A stretch of DNA of 64,000 nucleotides from Caprella mutica (lineage: Eukaryota; Arthropoda; Malacostraca; Amphipoda; Caprellidae): NCBI GenBank assembly GCA_947561585.1, contig CANNZV010001187.1, positions 110,848 through 174,847 on the forward strand. The letters run 5' to 3'. Each line of letters opens with the position of its first letter. The stretch's first letter is position 1. The notes beneath the pieces are model-generated. The model was given only the letters and a program-made list of their open reading frames with translations. It was not told the DNA's origin and did no database searches. Shown here one piece after another: positions 23,382 through 36,298 of this stretch. A program made the position numbers and the translations under genes.

Positions 23382-23586
23382 GGGTACTAAGTTCCAAGTT
23401 ATTGGTTGGTTCTACAATTTCGGACACGTCAGAAAAGAAAATATAATAATTATAATTTTTATTTAACTTCTATTCTAATTGGTATCATGAATACCAATTG
23501 AAATAAAAATTAAATAATTATTATTATACAGAGATTTTTACGTGTTCGAAAATTTGGAACCGTGCGATAACACGTAACTAACCCTA
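23382..23586. mobile_element. Foldback MITE, copy 3 (diverged)
   Basis: Degenerate arms: GTTATTGGTTGGTTCTACAA at the left against CGTGCGATAACACGTAACTA at the right. It has the same central ATTGGTATC...GATACCAAT-type palindrome as copies 1 and 4. The right end is AACCCTA. Confidence 0.7.
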
Positions 23587-23681
23587 AAATAGGACATGTT
23601 GAATTTCTGAACCAATTGCTTCTAATAACCTCATCTGGATTATAATTTTAAAATTTTCTCCGTTTTCAATGTCTACGAACA

Positions 23682-23756
23682 GTACTTATTTCGAAACATG
23701 ACTCGAAATAAGTACCACTTTTATTAAAGTGAGGTGTAATTAAAACGAGGCCTGCC
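23682..23756. repeat. Hairpin plus conserved GTGTAATTAAAACGAGGCCTG block
   Basis: A perfect 13-bp stem GTACTTATTTCGA/TCGAAATAAGTAC is followed 17 bp later by GGTGTAATTAAAACGAGGCC. A closely similar block (GGTGTAATAAAATCGGGGCC) occurs inside the element at 59.1-60.2 kb, so this is probably a fragment of a shared repeat family. Confidence 0.6.
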
Positions 23757-24056
23757 TGGATTGTGTGAGTGAAAAAGAAGCTTTTTTATAGAAACTGTTA
23801 ATGTTTATTAATGCAGGTAAAATGAATTAAGCAGATATTGCCATCTTATAACGTAATTTACTGATAATATTTACATGTTGAGAAATAAATATATTGTGAA
23901 TATAGAATTTACTGAAGTAATAAGTGTTGATAAGTAATTTGAATGGAGAAAGAGTTTGAGAAAGTAAATAAAATATTGGGAGTAAAGTCCCAAGACTTAT
24001 TAACATAATACGCTAATAATATTAATGTTACATTATTTGGTAGTTATTAGTTGTGT

Positions 24057-24211
24057 GACTAGTTATTGGTTGTTATAATTATGAGACTAGTTATTGGTAG
24101 TCATAATGATGTGACTAGTGTTTGGTAGTTATAATGATGTGACTAGTGTTTGGTAATTATAATGATGAGACTAGTTATTGGTAGTCATAATGATGTGACT
24201 AGTGTTTGCCG
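24057..24211. repeat. About 28-bp degenerate array
   Basis: Five to six copies of a GTGACTAGTGTTTGGTAGTT-type unit ending ATAATGAT, with GAGACTAGTTATTGG variants. Confidence 0.85.
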
Positions 24212-24403
24212 TTTAATGGGGTTCACAGCAATACGTAATTAACCCTACAGTCTATATAAGGATTAACCTTCTTCCTTTATTCATAATTTAACAATATAAA
24301 GATATTAAGAACATAATTGTATATTTCCTTTATATGTAATTTATATGAATATTAAATGTACAAGATTACCATTGTTAAGAACTAATCACATCTTCAAATT
24401 ACA

Positions 24404-25616
24404 TGTTCTCTTTGCATGTTATCTTTACATGTTCCCTTTACATGTTATCTTTACATGTTCTCTTTACATGTTATCTTTACATGTTCCCTTTACATGTTAT
24501 CTTCACATGTTCTCTTTACATGTTCTCTTTACATGTTCTCTTTACATGTTCTCTTTGCATGTTATCTTCACATGTTCTCTTTACATGTTCTCTTTACATG
24601 TTATCTTCACATGTTCTCTTTACATGTTCTCTTTACATGTTATCTTTACATGTTCCCTTTACATGTTATCTTCACATGTTCTCTTTACATGTTCTCTTTA
24701 CATGTTCTCTTTACATGTTCTCTTTGCATGTTATCTTCACATGTTCTCTTTACATGTTCTCTTTACATGTTCTCTTTACATGTTATCTTCACATGTTCTC
24801 TTTACATGTTCTCTTTACATGTACTCTTTGCATGTTATCTTCACATGTTCTCTTTACATGTTCTCTTTACATGTTCTCTTTACATGTTCTCTTTACATGT
24901 TATCTTCACATGTTCTCTTTACATGTTCTCTTTACATGTTCTCTTTACATTTTCTCTTTACATGTTCTCTTTACATGTTCTCTTTGCATGTTATCTTCAC
25001 ATGTTCTCTTTACATGTTCTCTTTACATGTTATCTTCACATGTTCTCTTTACATGTTCTCTTTACATGTTCTCTTTACATGTTCTCTTTGCATGTTATCT
25101 TCACATGTTCTCTTTACATGTTCTCTTTACATGTTCTCTTTACATGTTCTCTTTACATGTTATCTTCACATGTTCTCTTTACATGTTCTCTTTACATGTT
25201 CTCTTTACATGTTCTCTATACATGTTCTCTTTACATGTTCTCTTTGCATGTTCTCTTTACATGTTTTCTTTGCATGTTCTCTTTACATATTCTCTTTACA
25301 TGATCTCTTTGCATGTTCTCTTTACATTTTTTCTTTGCATGTTCTCTTTACATGTTCTCTTTGCATGTTCTCTTAACATGTTATCTTCACATGTTCCCTT
25401 TACATGTTATCTTCACATGTTCCCTTTACATGTTATCTTCACATGTTCTCTTTACATATTCTCTTTACATGATCTCTTTGCATGTTCTCTTTACATTTTT
25501 TCTTTGCATGTTCTCTTTACATGTTCTCTTTACATGTTCTCTTTAAATGTTATCTTCACATGTTCCCTTTACATGTTATCTTCACATGTTCTCTTTGCAT
25601 GTTCTCTTTGCATGTT
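24404..25616. repeat. 13-bp minisatellite (about 1.2 kb)
   Basis: About 93 copies of TTCTCTTTACATG, with TTATCTTCACATG and TTCTCTTTGCATG variants. Because 13 is not divisible by three and the unit lacks stops, all three plus frames stay open for hundreds of codons. These are not genes. Confidence 0.96.
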
Positions 25617-25703
25617 CCCATCAAAATTCCCCAAGTATCGTTTAGGGAACACATAACCAAAAAGCCCTCTTCATTTCCCTCAAAATAAGAAGGATAGACA
25701 TCA

Positions 25704-26060
25704 GCACCCATCACTCTCTCTTCACATTCATCACTCTCTCTTCACACCCATCACTCTCTCTTCACATTCATCACTCTCTCTTCACACTCATCACTCTCTC
25801 TTCACACCCATCACTCTCTCTTCACACTCATCACTCTCTCTTCACACCCATTACTCTCTCTTCACACTCATCACTCTCTCTTTACACTCATCACTCTCTC
25901 ACCCATCACTCTATCTCTCTCACCCATAACTCTATCTCTCTCACCCATCACTCTATCTCTCACCCATAACTCTATCTCTCTCACCCATCACTCTATCTCT
26001 CTCACCCATCACTCTATCTCTCACCCATCACTCTATCTCTCTCTCACCCATCACTCCCCA
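25704..26060. repeat. 20-bp C/T-rich array
   Basis: Units of CTCTTCACACTCATCACTCT on the left change to ATCTCTCTCACCCATCACTC on the right. Confidence 0.92.
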
Positions 26061-26695
26061 TCCATTCACCACTCACATCAAAGTGTTCCCTCCCATTCAG
26101 AGTAGAGGATCAGCTGTTTGTTTCAAACACCTCACAATATTCTCATGGTTAGGTCTTTGTTATGTGGTTCATAGGAGGCACTGTCGAATATGCTTTGAAG
26201 GTTATTGGCTTGAGGCTAATTTGGAAGAATCTTCTGAAAACTGAAGATTGCTCGGCTGGGAATCTTTAACATAGAAATCCGAGAAATTATGTACTTTAAT
26301 TTATCATAAATAATTGTAAATTATTCTGTTTTTCATCAAATTGTTCAAAGAAGTTGTTTAGTTTATGATATTTCAATATAATTATTAATGACTAAAATAA
26401 ATATTTGATAATTTTCAATTTCTCACCTATAAATAGTTTAGATAGCAAGAATTATCTATTTCTGTTACATTCGTATGCATATATTAATATTCTAAACCTT
26501 CATTCATATTTGATGATGCATAATCATTTTTTATAAAAGAATATAATATTTATATATGGTGAAACATTAATTGAATCTATTTTAAGATATTTTATTTAAG
26601 AAACTAACATCGAATATTGCTGAGAAGAAGAATTTTTTGTGTAAAAATGTTATAATTAATATATTTTATATCTGTACATGCAGTTTACATGCCTG
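26061..26695. other. Unannotated AT-rich stretch
   Basis: No supported feature. Confidence 0.45.
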
Positions 26696-27732
26696 CCGGT
26701 TAATAGATCCAATCATTTGATCCCCGGTCAATTGATTCCAGGTCATTTGAATCCCAGTTATAATATCTATTGCTTACATACTTATCATACAGATATTTTT
26801 TCGAATATTATTTTTAAATCAAAATGACATCTACTATTTATATAATAAGTAATTAGATACATTTGCCATAAAAAAACAGTAGAAATGATTGCTGCAATGA
26901 AGGAATCACTATTTAAGACAAGGTAGAGTTTTCAGAATTCACTGCCAATAATATATACTATTAATTATTCTTGTTTATATTTTTGTGTATTCTATTTAAA
27001 TTTATTTCATTTATTATTAGACTAGTGCATAACCCGCTCTTATTACAAATAGTCAAAGATGTTGTTGAACATGACTAGCAATTATTTCTCATGGAATTGA
27101 AAATCTTTTAAGAGTACCTTTGGTCATATGGTAGTTAGTTTTCTGATGATCTGTTTTCGCCATAACTTAAAAATATAATATTTATGTGCTTACTATTTAC
27201 CATAAAAGTATTTTTAATTTGTTCCACCTTCATATCAGATGTTTGCAATAGTTACTATGAAAACAACTTAACTGAAACTAACAACCAAACGACAAAAGTT
27301 ACTCCTCAATTATTTTTCTATACCAGGACAAAGAATTCTGAGACATGTACCACACTTATTTAACTTGTCATACGTGCGAGTTGTAATAAGTGCGGCTATG
27401 CAAGTACACTAATTTTGCCATTGAATGTTATTGTTCCGAACGTAAATTTGATAGTATTTTGTGTTACTTATTTTAATATAAAAGAGAATTTCTTGTTAGC
27501 TATTTTTATAGTTATAATTATTTTTTTAATCCAATCAACAGTTAGGTGCATTTTTCCATTATATGTTATGCTATTAATACATACACCAATAAAAAATGTG
27601 TACTATGTGTAATAATACATTGTGTGTAAACAGAAAAAAAAATATGACTGGAATCAATTGGTACGGAGATCAAATAACCAGGAATCAATTGAATGGGGAT
27701 CAATTGGTACGGGAATCAATTGACCTAGACCC
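26696..27732. mobile_element. Element A: about 1.04 kb with inverted tandem-unit ends
   Basis: Both ends are short arrays of a phrase like GGTCAATTGATTCC, in opposite orientation: CCGGTCAATTGATTCC units at 26696-26755, and GGAATCAATTGGTACGG-type units at about 27648-27732. The AT-rich interior has no recognisable transposase; the frame 27415-27612 is AT-rich and matches nothing I know. The architecture is the same as elements B (36.3 kb) and C (59.1 kb). I found no clear target duplication. Superfamily inferred only as a TIR DNA transposon. Confidence 0.62.
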
Positions 27733-28857
27733 AGTGTATACCAAGTACAATATTGGAACATACGAAAATATTATGAGTGACATAACACAAAATATTTTCC
27801 GTTTATTTTTAAATAAAAAATGTGCTATTATTCAGTTAAATGTGCATTTTCATCAAAATTAACTTGCATTAAATTGTTTTCATCACGCTTTATACTCTGT
27901 TCACTTATAATATTCACCTAATAATGCTTATAATATTTCAGAGTACTCTGTGCAACGCCATTTGTTTACATCGTTTCTGAAGAATGGATCAAGTTCACCG
28001 TCAATGAATTCGAAACTTAGCATACTTCTCTATTTATTTACCATATCTTCTCCTACTAGTTACTAGCTAATCACAACTTAAATGTTTGTTACTACAGTGG
28101 TTTGTTCTCTTTAACACAACCAAAATCCTGGTTTGTGTACTAGATTATTTTGTTCATCTGTGTGATATGTTATTTCTTAATTACTTTCAAAGGATTATTG
28201 TGAACTAGCTATATATAATGATAAGAAATGAATTTAGAATTAACGTAATTTAGTAGGGGTTCAACGTCTATTTCATAACAAATGGCGGTAACAATTTTCC
28301 GCTATAGCTCCAATTTCTGAATAAATAAAACTTTTTTATCTACCTTCATTTTCTCAATAATCTCTCAAAATATATTGCAAATATTGCAAGGTATTATCGT
28401 CTGATTTCGAGTTACTCTCCTCTCCTAGTTAAATTAGACAAACGTATTAGGTCTAATCCACATTGCTATCTATCCCTTCCATTCAAGGATAATCCCTTCA
28501 GCCGACCCTTTATGCGGATTAATTCTTCGATTCTCCCTCTGCTTCAAATAATAATCTTTAAATCGCATCCATTTGAGGTAATCTCAGATGACGTCACGCT
28601 AAGTAAAATAGGACACATTTTTCCCTGTGACGCGTCACATTGCTCTGTGGCGGCACAGATAGAAATGTAAAGAGAGACATTATGAATTATACAGGCACAG
28701 CTATGGACTGTGTCTGCAATGCTGTCATATTTACACAATTTGTAAGAAAATAAGTAGGTTGTAAAAATATCTAATTATTGGAAATGAGTAAAAATTAATT
28801 GAATTGATATTTTTTCGCACAGTTTCTGATGTTTTTCTATCAAATTATTATTGAAAG
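27733..28857. other. Unannotated stretch with a less AT-rich patch
   Basis: Mostly AT-rich. Positions 28430-28740 are more GC-rich and hold TGACGTCA (28589-28596, the CRE consensus) and the palindrome TGTGACGCGTCACA (28626-28639). That could be regulatory, but no gene start is evident beside it. Confidence 0.35.
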
Positions 28858-29914
28858 GAGGAGTATAGAGTTAATATAACACACTATAGTGAGTATAGTG
28901 TTAATATAACACACTATAGTGAGTATAGTGTTAATATAACACACTATAGTGATTATAGTGTTAATATAACACACTATAGTGAGTATAATGTTAATATAAC
29001 ACACTATAGTGAGTATAGTGTTAATATAACACACTATAGTGATTATAGTGTTAATATAACACACTATAGTGAGTATAATGTTAATATAACACACTATAGT
29101 GAGTATAGAGTTAATATAACACACTATAGTGAGTATAGTGTTAATATAACACACTATAGTGATTATAGTGTTAATATAACACACTATAGTGAGTATAATG
29201 TTAATATAACACACTATAGTGAGTATAGTGTTAATATAACACACTATTGTGAGTATAGTATTAATATAACACACTATAGTGAGTATAGTGTTAATATAAC
29301 ACACTATAGTGAGTATAGTGTTAATATAACACACTATAGTGAGTATAGTGTTAATATAACACACTATAGTGAGTATAGTGTTAATATAACACACTATAGT
29401 GAGTATAGTGTTAATATAACACACTATAGTGAGTATAGTGTTAATATAACACACTATAGTGATTATAGTGTTAATATAACACACTATAGTGAGTATAGTG
29501 TTAATATAACACACTATAGTGAGTATAGAGTTAATATAACACACTATAGTGAGTATAGTGTTAATATAACACACTATAGTGAGTATAATGTTAATATAAC
29601 ACACTATAGTGAGTATAGTGTTAATATAACACACTATAGTGAGTATAATGTTAATATAACACACTATAGTGAGTATAGTGTTAATATAACACACTATAGT
29701 GAGTATAGTGTTAATATAACACACTATAGTGAGTATAGTGTTAATATAACACACTATAGTGAGTATAGTGTTAATATAACACACTATAGTGAGTATAGTG
29801 TTAATATAACACACTATAGTGAGTACAGTGTAAATGTAACACACTATAGTGATTATAGTGCTAATGTAACACACTATAGTGAGTATAGTGATAATATAAC
29901 ACACTATAGTGAGT
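28858..29914. repeat. 30-bp minisatellite, about 35 copies
   Basis: The unit contains TTAATATAACACACTATAGT then GAGTATAGTG, with GATTATAG, GAGTATAATG and GAGTATAGAG variants. CACTATAGTG is a perfect palindrome. The 363-codon open frame on the minus strand is periodic Ile/Thr/Val/Cys/Tyr and is not a gene. Confidence 0.96.
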
Positions 29915-30613
29915 AGAGAGCCAAACAACACACTATAGTGAGTAGAGAGACAAACAACACACTATAGTGAGTAGAGAGCCATACAACACACTATAGTGAG
30001 TAGAGAGCCATACAACACACTATAGTGAGTAGAGAGCCATACAACCCACTATAGTGAGTAGAGAGCCATACAACCCACTATAGTGAGTAGAGAGCCATAC
30101 AACACACTATAGTGAGTAGAGAGCCATACAACCCACTATAGTGAGTAGAGAGCCATACAACACACTATAGTGAGTAGAGAGCCATACAACCCACTATAGT
30201 GAGTAGAGAGCCATACAACACACTATAGTGAGTAGAGAGCCATACAACACACTATAGTGAGTAGAGAGCCATACAACACACTATAGTGAGTAGAGAGCCA
30301 TACAACCCACTATAGTGAGTAGAGAGCCATACAACCCACTATAGTGAGTAGAGAGCCATACAACCCACTATAGTGAGTAGAGAGCCATACAACACACTAT
30401 AGTGAGTAGAGAGCCATACAACACACTATAGTGAGTAGAGAGCCATACAACCCACTATAGTGAGTAGAGAGCCATACAACACACTATAGTGAGTAGAGAG
30501 CCATACAACACACTATAGTGAGTAGAGAGCCATACAACCCACTATAGTGAGTAGAGAGCCATACAACCCACTATAGTGAGTAGAGAGCCATACAACCCAC
30601 TATAGTGAGTAGA
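29915..30613. repeat. 29-bp minisatellite, about 24 copies
   Basis: The unit contains CACTATAGTGAGTAGAGAGC then CATACAACA, with CACAC/CCCAC variants. It follows the 30-bp array without a gap and shares CACTATAGTGAGTA with it. Confidence 0.96.
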
Positions 30614-30734
30614 GTCAATATAATTCAATAAAATATTAGCTGTTCAATGTGGTTGTATCACAATATATATTATTCACATATTAATTCAAAGTAGTTACTA
30701 AGATAGCATTATTATCTACACATTTGTAAACTAC

Positions 30735-31128
30735 CATCGCACTCAGAGAAATTCTGATGCACTCAGGTGTATAGAGTTCACTCTATGGCTTTGTCTCTAT
30801 GGTGAGACACTTTAGTGCATCAGACTCTAGTTTGATGCACTAAAGTTCTTCAGTTCGATGCACTTTAGTGTCTCAGCAATCCGTTTGTTAAAATGATGAG
30901 GAAATGATAAAATTATTCTCATCATTTAAGCAAACTTATAGCCAAGACACTGAAGTGCATCGAACTGATGCACTTCAGTGCATCCAAACTATAGTTTGAT
31001 GCACTTCAGTGCATCCAAACTATAGTTTGATGCAATAAAGTGTCTCGCTATGGAGACAAAGCCATAGAGTGAACTCGAAACACCTGGGTGCATCAGTTGG
31101 AGTTGTTTATTTTTCTCTGTGCGGATGC
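30735..31128. mobile_element. 394-bp foldback element with nested palindromes
   Basis: The left half pairs with the right half over most of its length: GAGTTCACTCTATGGCTTTG near 30776 matches the reverse complement around 31050-31080, flanked by GATGCAC...GTGCATC pairs. The interior contains further palindromes: repeated GATGCACTTTAGTGTCTC motifs, and GTTTG...ATGATGAG against CTCATCATTTAAGCAAAC. It is non-coding. I call it a foldback MITE; its family is unknown. Confidence 0.75.
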
Positions 31129-31739
31129 TTTCGAATCGAGATTACAATCGATGATTAAAATATTCTTTCAAAGACGGTTAATGATTCGACGAAAACACAA
31201 TAGTAATTTATCATGAAAAAGAAAATTTAAATAACTTTCTATCGCCTTACGTTAGATATTAATCGCAAATATATTTACGATATAATAAAATTTATTATTG
31301 AATAATAGTTACAATAAAGTTTTATTTACAATGCAATATTATTTACAATGCAATATTATTAATATATACCATAAAGGCTATAACAGATGATATCTTGAAG
31401 ATAATTGTTCCAATTTGTTATTACCTTTGGTCACCCCCAAACTGAATATCTTTACTTACCTTTAAAGGCCTTACTAATTAGCACAGGTGTCTCTATTGCT
31501 TTGATTCCCTTAAAATGTTCATTTCACAATAACATTCACTGTGACACAATTATTAGTTAGTTAGTGAGGGTAAAACTATGGAACAAATCTGAAAGAAGAG
31601 GGAGTTAGTTGGCAATTTGAAACTTATGGTAACAGTTAATTTATCTTATTGTATGAAATAAACTACTCTTCCCTTTATAAAATTAACGTCATTGCTATTG
31701 GAAATTAAAATTACAATGACACTATAAAATTATAATACA
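31129..31739. other. Unannotated AT-rich stretch
   Basis: No supported feature. Confidence 0.45.
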
Positions 31740-32045
31740 GGCCTTTCCTCGCTCTAGGTGGCATTATTAGCTATGAGTATGCCTTTAATACTCTAGGTGG
31801 CATTATTAGCTATGAGAAGGCCTTTCCTTCCTCTAGGTGGCATTACTAGCTATGAGAAGGCCTTTCCTTCTTCTAAGTGGCATTATTAGCTATGAGTATG
31901 CCTTTCCTTCCTCTAGGTGGAATTATTAGCTATGAGTTTGCCTTTAATACTCTAGGTGGCATTATTAGCTATGAGAAGGCCTTTCCTTTCTCTAGGTGGC
32001 ATTACTAGCTATGAGTAGGCCTTTCCACCCTCCAGGTGGCATTAC
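31740..32045. repeat. About 40-bp array, seven to eight copies
   Basis: The unit contains CTCTAGGTGGCATTATTAGC then TATGAGAAGGCCTTTCCTTC. Every second or third copy replaces GGCCTTTCCTTC with TGCCTTTAATA. Confidence 0.9.
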
Positions 32046-33111
32046 CATTCACACATTTCAATTCCAAACATCGGCATAAAGTCATGCATGAAACATGAGG
32101 ACAAGCGATGTTGTAAGAAAGAATGTTGTGAATGTTTGTGGAAGAACATTTTGCCGGGCATCCCATGCGTCATAAGCAATGGAATTCGGAATTCATTTTG
32201 GAGCATTTACTCGCTGCTAGAAATCACCATTTACTGGCCAAACCAGTCGAAATGGTGGGAAAAAAACCACCACTAGTTAACTCAGAAATACTGTATATTG
32301 GTGATATGCAAGATTAAGATCATTTGAAAACAATAGTTCTAAAAATTCAAGGTTCTATCAATAAAAAAAATAGAAATTTAAAGATAACAAGAATTAGTTT
32401 TTGTGTTGTTTTATACTAAGGCTGGTGATGCTTACTAAGCTCTTTAAATGCTGATCAAACACATTTAATGGTGAGGAGACAGAGTTAGTGTTTGAAAATG
32501 TGCCGTTAGAACGCTCTTAGCACCCCCTCATGGAACGCCATGTCAGCACAATGCCGATAGAACCATAAAATGGGCATAGAACGTAAAGCCATCTTATTCT
32601 GCGATACTTAAATTAATTGATTTTAATGTAATATATTAAAATGAATCTCATTTATTTGGACTATGGTGAAGAGTCAATTACTAAATGTGAATTTCATTAC
32701 TATGAAATTTTTATTTTCAATTGATTATTATTTAAAATTATCAAAATATGAGCATAATATCTTGATGAGTATTTTTAATAATAAACTATTTATATTTTCA
32801 TATGGTATTTGACTAACATCTGATAATTGTATAACTTTACCCTATAGGTTTTTTATTCGATTCAAATCAATTTATTCAATAGATAATTTATTAGACTTTT
32901 AAGTAGAATAAAATGTTTTGATAAAAAAAATCCACTTCATAGACAATGTAGCTATGAATTATGAGAGTTAATATCATTATTCTATTGCATACAAAAACAG
33001 TGCGGTAAATAATGCGTTTATTTTCCAGAGGGAGTAAATGATGTGTTCTTATTCCTTTATTTATTACATCATTCATCAAATCTTCGTAACTTATGGCAAC
33101 AAAACAGCATG
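32046..33111. other. Unannotated stretch
   Basis: Short overlapping frames at 32088-32317 have no recognisable motif and no clear splice context. The rest is AT-rich. Confidence 0.4.
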
Positions 33112-35086
33112 ATGGACTGCCAGACACTACCATAACTGCAATGGATTGCCAGACACTACCATAACTGCAATGGATTGCCAGACACTGTCATAACTGCAAT
33201 GGATTGCCAGACACTACTATAACTGCAATGGATTGCCAGGCACTGCCATAACTGCAATGGATTGCCAGGCACTACCATAACTGCAATGGATTGCCAGACA
33301 CTGTCATAACTGCAATGGATTGCCAGACACTACTATAACTGCAATGGATTGCCAGGCACTGCCATAACTGCAATGGATTGCCAGGCACTGCCATAACTGT
33401 AATGGATTGCCAGACACTACCATAACTGCAATGGATTGCCAGACACTACCATATCAGCAATGGATTGCCAGACACTACCATAACTGTAATGGATTGCCAG
33501 ACACTGTCATAACTGCAATGGATTGCCAGACACTACTATAACTGCAATGGATTGCCAGGCACTGCCATAACTGCAATGGATTGCCAGGCACTGCCATAAC
33601 TGTAATGGATTGCCAGACACTACCATAACTGCAATGGATTGCCAGACACTACCATATCAGCAATGGATTGCCAGACACTACCATAACTGTAATGGATTGC
33701 CAGACACTACCATAACTGCAATGGATTGCCAGACACTGCCATATCTGCAATGGATTGCCAGACACTGCCATATCAGCAATGGATTGCCAGACACTGCCAT
33801 ATCTTCAATGGATTGCCCGACACTACCATATCAGCAATGGATTGTCAGACACTACCATATCAGCAATGGATTGTCAGACACTGCCATATCAGCAATGGAT
33901 TGCCAGGCACTACCATATCAGCAATGGATTGTCAGACACTGCCATATCAGCAATGGATTGCCAGACACTGCCATATCTTCAATGGATTGCCCGACACTAC
34001 CATATCAGCAATGGATTGTCAGACACTACCATATCAGCAATGGATTGTCAGACACTGCCATATCAGCAATGGATTGCCAGGCACTACCATATCAGCAATG
34101 GATTGCCAGGCACTGCCATATCTGAAATGGATTGCCAGGCACTGCCATATCTGCAATGGATTGCCAGACACTGCCATATCTGAAATGGATTGCCAGGCAC
34201 TGCCATATCTGCAATGGATTGCCAGGCACTGCCATATCTGCAATGGATTGCCAGACACTGCCATATCAGCAATGGATTGTCAGGCACTGCCATACCAGAA
34301 ATGGATTGCCAGACACTGCCATATCAGCAATGGATTGCCAGGCACTACCATATCAGCAATGAATTGCCAGACACTGCCATATCTGCAATGGATTGCCAGA
34401 CACTGCCATATCTGAAATGGATTGCCAGGCACTGCCATATCTGCAATGGATTGTCAGGCACTGCCATATCTGCAATGGATTGCCAGACACTGCCATATCA
34501 GCAATGGATTGCCAGGCACTGCCATATCAGAAATGGATTGCCAGACACTGCCATATCAGCAATGGATTGCCAGGCACTACCATATCAGCAATGGATTGCC
34601 AGACACTGCCATATCTTCAATGGATTGCCAGGCAATGCCATATCTGCAATGGATTGCCAGGCACTGCCATATCTGCAATGGATTGCCAGGCACTGCCATA
34701 TCTTCAATGGATTGCCAGGCACTGCCATATCTGCAATGGATTGCCAGACACTGCCATATCAGCAATGAATTGCCAGGCACTGCCATATCTGCAATGGATT
34801 GCCAGACACTGCTATATCAGCAATGGATTGCCAGGCACTGCCATATCTGCAATGGATTGCCAGGCACTGCCATATCTTCAATGGATTGCCAGGCACTGCC
34901 ATATCTTCAATGGATTGCCAGGCACTGCCATATCTGCAATGGATTGCCAGACACTGCTATATCAGCAATGGATTGCCAGGCACTGCCATATCTGCAATGG
35001 ATTGCCAGACACTGCCATATCAGCAATGAATTGCCAGACACTGCCATATCTTCAACGGATTGCCAGGCACTGCCATATCTTCAATT
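33112..35086. repeat. 29-bp minisatellite, about 68 copies (2 kb)
   Basis: The unit is ATGGATTGCCAGACACTGCC then ATATCAGCA. It has three zones: CATAACTGCA units to about 33735, CATATCAGCA/TTGTCAGAC units to about 34100, and mixed CATATCTGCA/CTTCA units afterwards. A six-unit (174-bp) block around 33788 is repeated at 33962. Open frames in all plus frames are artefacts of the stop-free unit. Confidence 0.96.
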
Positions 35087-35707
35087 GATTTCCATTAAAT
35101 TATTATATTAAAAAGACTTTTATCTGTTTTTACATTTCTTGAAACTCTTCATCAAAAAAGGATGCTATTTCAATTTAGTAAAATATAAAATAAAATATAG
35201 GTTAGAAGTTGCTAATGAAAATTACAGGCAGGGAATGTTGTAGTGCTGTGACACTCACTGTACTCGAAAAGTGTATCTCAACATGTCTTGATAGGTCAAT
35301 ATGGAACTTCTATACGAAGGTCAGAATAGTTTATGACCTGAGTTGATGCCCACTTTCCAAAAACAGTAAGATTTTCCCAAGTTGGAATAAAGCTGTCGTC
35401 ACACGAATGAAATATCTAACTATCGCCAATAAATACTATTTCCTTCTATGTAAATAGCATACTACTGCACTAGAAGAGCACTGTTAACTAACTATTACTA
35501 TCTTCCCCATAAACTTATCACTATTAAATGCATTTTATATTTATTTGCACCAACCCCCCCTCCCCCTTAGGACCCCCCCCCCACTCTCAGGAACCCTGCG
35601 AATTGCGATACCGAAATACAATTTGAAATTCGCGATTTGAGGCGACGTGACAAGAAGATGCGATAAAACGCATTGGAGCTGTGAGAGTGAGAGTGAGAGA
35701 AACGGGA
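35087..35707. other. Unannotated stretch with C-runs
   Basis: It includes C-rich runs at 35554-35580. No gene. Confidence 0.4.
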
Positions 35708-35848
35708 CTAGCGGGGAGGTGACTGTTGCTAACAGGGAGGTGACTGTTGTGAACAGGGAGGTGACTGTTGTGAACAGGGAGGTGACTGTTGTGAACAGGG
35801 AGGTGACTGTTGTGAACAGGGAGGTGACTGTTGTGAACAGGGAGGCGA
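35708..35848. repeat. 21-bp minisatellite, about seven copies
   Basis: Copies of AACAGGGAGGTGACTGTTGT plus G. Open on both strands because the period is divisible by three. From 35849 to 36298 I see nothing. Confidence 0.92.
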
Positions 35849-36298
35849 CTGTTAAATTGTGAACAACTATTAAATTTTTGTTTTTAAACTTCAGATTTTT
35901 TTTCATAATTAAAATTGTATTTCCTAAATTATTTTAATAATCTTCTCTTACCGCAAATTACTAGTTATTCAATATTCACAAATATATATTCATTCCTTAT
36001 ACCATTAATCGGTTAAGACTATATTACTTCAAATAATGTTAATATTCCTAGTCTTTCAAGTTTGTCACATCAATTGGCAGTAAAATTTGATGCACCGTCT
36101 CCTAAGATTTAGATGACTCAGCATATTTTAGATAGTTCTAAGAAGTCTTCTAACTATTATTAGCTTAGGCAGAATCGATATAATGGCTAGTAGTACTTAC
36201 CAAGACTCCTATGGTAATCATTGGAGTACTGCTGTTAAAATAGTACTTTTAGTTATCACTTATAGTAGGAAAAGTCATTACTTTTATAATTATTTTAT

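Noticed and set aside
24345..25688. Open frames of up to 417 codons in all three plus frames
   Set aside because: They result from a stop-free 13-bp repeat; three simultaneous overlapping frames rule out a real protein.
28840..29931. 363-codon hydrophobic minus-strand frame resembling a membrane protein
   Set aside because: It is a 30-bp repeat read in a frame without stops, with no non-repetitive domain.
32088..32317. Two overlapping 61-62-codon plus frames with non-repetitive sequence
   Set aside because: No motif, no splice signals of note, and overlapping in different frames. Insufficient to call a gene.
33112..35111. Regular 29-bp repeats suggestive of a CRISPR array
   Set aside because: Units are directly contiguous with no unique spacers, and the setting is a eukaryotic genome.
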